Of a DNA stretch of 64,000 nt, positions 61,127 through 64,000 are shown in pieces. A program made the translations under genes and the position numbers. The notes beneath the pieces are model-generated. The model saw only the letters and a list, made by a program, of their open reading frames with translations. It was not told the DNA's origin and searched no databases. The stretch comes from Eubacterium sp. Lineage in GTDB: Bacteria; Bacillota; Clostridia; Lachnospirales; Lachnospiraceae. Each line of letters opens with the position of its first letter. Positions within the stretch are counted from its first letter, which is position 1. The stretch lies in NCBI GenBank assembly GCA_017430325.1, contig JAFRNE010000003.1:1-64000 (forward strand). The letters run 5' to 3'.

Positions 61127-63583
61127 ATGAGTGAAAATACACAGAAAAAAGGAGACACAGTAAGGAATATCCTGTTGGGGATCATTGTGGTCGCACTTTT
61201 ACTGCTGGATTTCGGTTTAGGCAGATATGCCGGAAGCAGATCCGCAAACAACAGTCAGGGTGCCGGTATCGCATCCGCAAAGGTCGATAATAGCGGCGAT
61301 CTCATCCTCACGCTCTCTTCAGGAGATATCATCAATGCCGGCAATGTCAAAGGACAGAACGGCAAGGATGGTACAGACGGGAAAGACGGAACTGACGGTA
61401 AGGACGGCATCGATGGAAACAACGGCACAAACGGAACCAACGGTGCAGACGGCCTTCCCGGAGCCAACGGAAAAGATGGCGTCGACGGTAAGGACGGCAT
61501 CGATGGGAAAGGCGGTGTCGGTATCAGTTCTGTGTCTGTCAATGACAGCGGGGAACTGATCGTTACCCTCTCCAACAACACGAGCGTGAATGCCGGAAGA
61601 GTCAGAGGCACAGACGGCAAAGACGGCATCAACGGTAAAAACGGTATTGATGGAAACGATGGAAAAGACGGCATTGACGGTAAGGACGGTAAGGACGGGG
61701 TCAACGGCATGGACGGAAAAGACGGAGCCGATGGCACTAATGGCAAAGACGGTGTCGGTGTCTCTTCCGTAACGGTCAATGATAACGGAGAACTGCTCAT
61801 CACCTTATCTGACGGAACTGTCAACAACGCAGGAACAGTCGCCGGAGAGAAAGGCGATACAGGAGAACAGGGTCCCAAAGGTGAAGACGGCGTAGGGATC
61901 AAAACAGCTGCGATCTCTGAAAACGGAGAACTGCAGATCACGCTCACAACAGGAACTGTCCTCTCTTTGGGCAATGTCAGAGGTGCTGACGGAACGAATG
62001 GCAAGGACGGCATCAATGGAAACGATGGAAAAGACGGAGCCAACGGTGAAGACGGCAAGGACGGTATCAGCGTTACCTCCGCAACCGTCAATGAGAACGG
62101 GGAACTCGTCATCACTTTAAGCGACGGCAACACCTTAAATGCCGGAAACGTCAAAGGAACTGACGGGACAAATGGTATCGACGGAGAAGACGGAACTGAC
62201 GGAGTGAGCGTATCCTCCGCAGATATAAATGACAATGGTGAACTGATCGTCACTTTATCCGACAATACAACGGTCAATGCCGGGAGTGTCATAGGTCCCA
62301 AGGGAGATAAAGGTGACAAAGGCGATACGGGAAATGACGGAAGAGGCATCTCCGATGTGACGATCAACGATGCAGATGAACTCGTTCTCACATTCACCGA
62401 CGGAAATACCCTGAACTTAGGCAATATGAAAGGTCCTGCAGGAGAGAATGGAACAAATGGAAATGACGGAAAAGACGGCACAGGCATCTCAACAGTCACG
62501 TTGTCCGAAACAGGCGCACTTTCCATGACCTTATCCAACGGCACAGTGCTCGATCTCGGAAATGTCAAAGGTCAGGACGGCAAAGGCATAGCCTCCTCTA
62601 TGATCAATACGAACGGAGAGCTCGTACTCACCTATACAGACGGCAGTACTGACAACCTCGGAAGAGTCACGGGCACAGACGGAAAAGATGGAAAAGACGG
62701 AAAGAACGGCCAAAACGGTAAAGACGGTATAAGTATCCTTTCCGTGGATCTTCATAACAACGATCATCTTCTCATCCTGATGTCTGACGGGACCGTGAAG
62801 GACCTCGGGGTCATCAAGGCCGAAAAAGGCGATAAGGGCGATCAGGGCGAGAAAGGCGACATCGGAGAAACAGGTGTCGGGATCACGAATACAACGGTCA
62901 ATTCAGATGGCGATCTCATCATCACCTACTCAGACGGTACGACCCAGAACGCCGGAAGAGTCATCCCCTCAGAAAACAGCGATTACACCATCGGAAATAC
63001 CATCACCATGGGAACCTATGAACAGGACAACAATACCTCCAACGGTGCTGAACCGATCGAATGGATCGTCGTACAGAATACAGGAAACAAGGCATTATTG
63101 CTGTCGAAGTGCGTTCTGGAATATTTACCCTTTACTGCAAGGCACTATAAAGATTCAGATGTAAGGTCATTCCTGACCGATAATTTCTATTGGAATGCAT
63201 TTACCGCAGATGAAAGGGAAAAGATCCTTGAATCCTATATCCCGGCTACCGGATATCATTACAGTTATGTCGGTACGAACAATAAGATCTTCATTCCGAG
63301 TCGCGATGAGCTGACAGGACTTTCCCTGAACAACATCAATCTCAGACCTGAATTCACGAACTATGTCGTTTCAAAAGGCTGCAGACCGGATGACGGTATC
63401 TGGATGAGAGATGAAGACGATCTAATCTTAGGCAAGACAAATTCCAACGGTATCCTCTATTACCGTTACTACAATAATGAAGTGATCATCGGCTCACCCT
63501 CTTCGTTCATAGTGGATTTTATTGCTGAGCCGGAAAAGCCTATGGGTGTCAGACCTGCCATGTGGATCTCGATCGGAGACTGA
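61127..63583 (+). CDS. Collagen-like surface protein with beta modules and a DUF6273 domain
   Basis: The 818-residue protein has an N-terminal membrane helix (about 14-31, ILLGIIVVALLLLDFGLG) with outward topology. It then alternates between collagen-like Gly-X-Y blocks (GKDGTDGKDG type) and 11 copies of a roughly 30-residue beta module (GISSVSVNDSGELIVTLS, NAGRVRG). From about residue 610 a DUF6273 domain follows (ITMGTYEQDN ... FYWNAFTADEREKI ... MGVRPAMWIS). It likely forms a rod on the cell surface presenting the DUF6273 head. CAGGAGG (61112-61118) precedes the ATG. Codon use (GGC, ATC, CTC, TCC) differs clearly from neighbours, suggesting transfer. It lies between the two halves of the split toxin gene. 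Confidence 0.88.
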   Translation: MSENTQKKGDTVRNILLGIIVVALLLLDFGLGRYAGSRSANNSQGAGIASAKVDNSGDLILTLSSGDIINAGNVKGQNGKDGTDGKDGTDGKDGIDGNNGTNGTNGADGLPGANGKDGVDGKDGIDGKGGVGISSVSVNDSGELIVTLSNNTSVNAGRVRGTDGKDGINGKNGIDGNDGKDGIDGKDGKDGVNGMDGKDGADGTNGKDGVGVSSVTVNDNGELLITLSDGTVNNAGTVAGEKGDTGEQGPKGEDGVGIKTAAISENGELQITLTTGTVLSLGNVRGADGTNGKDGINGNDGKDGANGEDGKDGISVTSATVNENGELVITLSDGNTLNAGNVKGTDGTNGIDGEDGTDGVSVSSADINDNGELIVTLSDNTTVNAGSVIGPKGDKGDKGDTGNDGRGISDVTINDADELVLTFTDGNTLNLGNMKGPAGENGTNGNDGKDGTGISTVTLSETGALSMTLSNGTVLDLGNVKGQDGKGIASSMINTNGELVLTYTDGSTDNLGRVTGTDGKDGKDGKNGQNGKDGISILSVDLHNNDHLLILMSDGTVKDLGVIKAEKGDKGDQGEKGDIGETGVGITNTTVNSDGDLIITYSDGTTQNAGRVIPSENSDYTIGNTITMGTYEQDNNTSNGAEPIEWIVVQNTGNKALLLSKCVLEYLPFTARHYKDSDVRSFLTDNFYWNAFTADEREKILESYIPATGYHYSYVGTNNKIFIPSRDELTGLSLNNINLRPEFTNYVVSKGCRPDDGIWMRDEDDLILGKTNSNGILYYRYYNNEVIIGSPSSFIVDFIAEPEKPMGVRPAMWISIGD

Positions 63584-63616
63584 TCCTGTCGGAGAACACA
63601 CAAAACGATATACGAT

Positions 63617-63649
63617 AAGATCCTGTTGCCAAAACAACGGGATCTTTTA
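63617..63649 (+). terminator. Terminator after the collagen-like gene
   Basis: AAGATCCTGTTG pairs with CAACGGGATCTT (one G-U) over a six-base loop, followed by TTTAT. Confidence 0.75.
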
Positions 63650-63664
63650 TAGCGTGATTACACT

Positions 63665-63875
63665 GTTCCGTGAGGAACGAACACTACCCGCTATGCGGGT
63701 ACGCGATATGTGACACTCATATTATATGGCAAAACAGCACAATACGCTGGCACATACCAAATGGATGTGCAAGTATCACATCGTCTTCATCCCCAAATAC
63801 CGCCGCAAGGTGATATACAATCAGCTGAGAAAGGGCATATCCGGCTACTTGAGAGAGATTCTTCTTCCGGAGGAT
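63665..63875 (+). mobile_element. tnpA: IS200/IS605-type element remnant, left end and 5' part of tnpA
   Basis: A hairpin TACCCGC-TAT-GCGGGTA (63685-63701), with a smaller GTTCC/GGAAC hairpin before it, is the kind of subterminal structure recognised by Y1 transposases. ATG at 63726 begins MAKQHNTLAHTKWMCKYHIV then FIPKYRRKVIYNQLRK, the standard N-terminus of IS200/IS605 TnpA (His-hydrophobic motif not reached). Similarity ends near residue 43-45 (GYLREI); the HUH motif and the catalytic Tyr are absent, so this is a dead fragment of a roughly 150-residue transposase. Confidence 0.8.
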
Positions 63876-63877
63876 GA

Positions 63878-63982
63878 TCTTCATTTTGGTCAGCATTTGC
63901 AGCAGGAGAATATAAGCCGGAGCTTCTGTTTGATGATCCCGAAATCCTGTCAAGGATAGCGGAACATCCGATGGCGCGGTGA
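63878..63982 (+). pseudogene. C-terminal fragment of an AbiEii-like nucleotidyltransferase toxin
   Basis: In the frame ending at TGA 63980-63982 the sequence reads SSFWSAFAAGEYKPELLFDD followed by PEILSRIAEHPMARW. The EYKPELLFDDPEIL...HPMAxW ending is the one I know from Lachnospiraceae-type AbiEii proteins. An in-frame TGA at 63875-63877 and the transposase fragment precede it. With the matching N-terminus at 60956 it shows that the toxin gene was interrupted and lost its catalytic middle. Confidence 0.5.
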
Positions 63983-64000
63983 CTTACTGAAAGTTTCTAA

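Noticed and set aside
61255..62568. A 437-codon open frame on the - strand across the collagen-like gene
   Set aside because: It is the mirror of Gly-X-Y coding DNA (Pro/Ser-rich nonsense), has no ribosome site, and the + strand gene is clearly real.

Overview
The window reads as a chromosomal segment of an anaerobic Clostridia bacterium, most likely a Lachnospiraceae member (Butyrivibrio/Lachnospira/Coprococcus-like; genus not resolvable by eye). The reasons are strong AGGAGG-type ribosome sites, single-chain glycyl-tRNA synthetase, pyruvate phosphate dikinase beside pyruvate kinase, a flavin-reductase/rubredoxin fusion, DUF6062 and M16C proteins, and secreted proteins carrying GWW-type repeats and DUF6273 domains. 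No rRNA, tRNA or CRISPR array was seen.

Layout. (1) 1-7406 is a defence-type island. It holds an apparently invertible hsdS locus (14 bp inverted repeats at 1-14 and 662-675), a DUF1643 gene, hsdR, a broken fragment, an unrecognised coiled-coil protein, a uracil-DNA-glycosylase-like protein and a DUF3795 protein. (2) 7609-11582 carries an 860-residue protein with a degenerate KaiC-like region and a PPDK-type ATP-binding domain, a flavin reductase/rubredoxin, and a sugar transferase. (3) 11772-19403 is a galactoside operon: promoter with GTTTCC repeats, TetR regulator, GH2 glycosidase, GPH symporter with an extracytoplasmic insert, GH36 alpha-galactosidase. (4) 19445-21115 is a hipBA toxin-antitoxin unit whose promoter is embedded in a 17 bp inverted repeat. 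(5) 21182-24201 holds zinc-ribbon membrane proteins, two of them cut at visible recombination junctions, and a truncated HTH gene. (6) 24334-25580 is a HAD phosphatase and RlmH. (7) 25850-30485 is a secreted caspase-like protein with C-terminal repeats and, convergently, an SGNH lipoprotein. (8) 30699-33277 is pyk and a cation efflux gene. (9) 33299-37989 is an ABC ATPase/permease pair with a membrane-anchored clostripain-type protease. (10) 38043-42245 is a zinc uptake regulon: 7-1-7 Zur-type boxes, Fur-family regulator, ZnuA, ZnuC, ZnuB and a lipoprotein. (11) 42458-53538 is housekeeping: thrH, DUF6062, M16C peptidase, era, recO, a lipoprotein, glyQS, ppdK. (12) 53837-58454 is a tandem pair of large cytosolic orphan proteins. 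(13) 58700-59452 is a promoter, a structured non-coding stretch and an XRE regulator. (14) 59521-64000 is a decayed accessory region: a frameshifted DUF4143 ATPase and an AbiEii-like toxin gene split in two, with a collagen-like surface protein and an IS200/IS605 remnant lying between its ends.

Coherent systems are the galactoside operon (regulator, import, beta- and alpha-galactoside cleavage), the zinc regulon, and the ABC/C11 protease cluster. The two most rewarding leads are the phase-variable hsdS arrangement at the left edge and the toxin gene split by a collagen-like cargo gene at the right edge. The orphan pair at 53837-58454 and the structured RNA at about 58740-59035 have no assignment from sequence alone.
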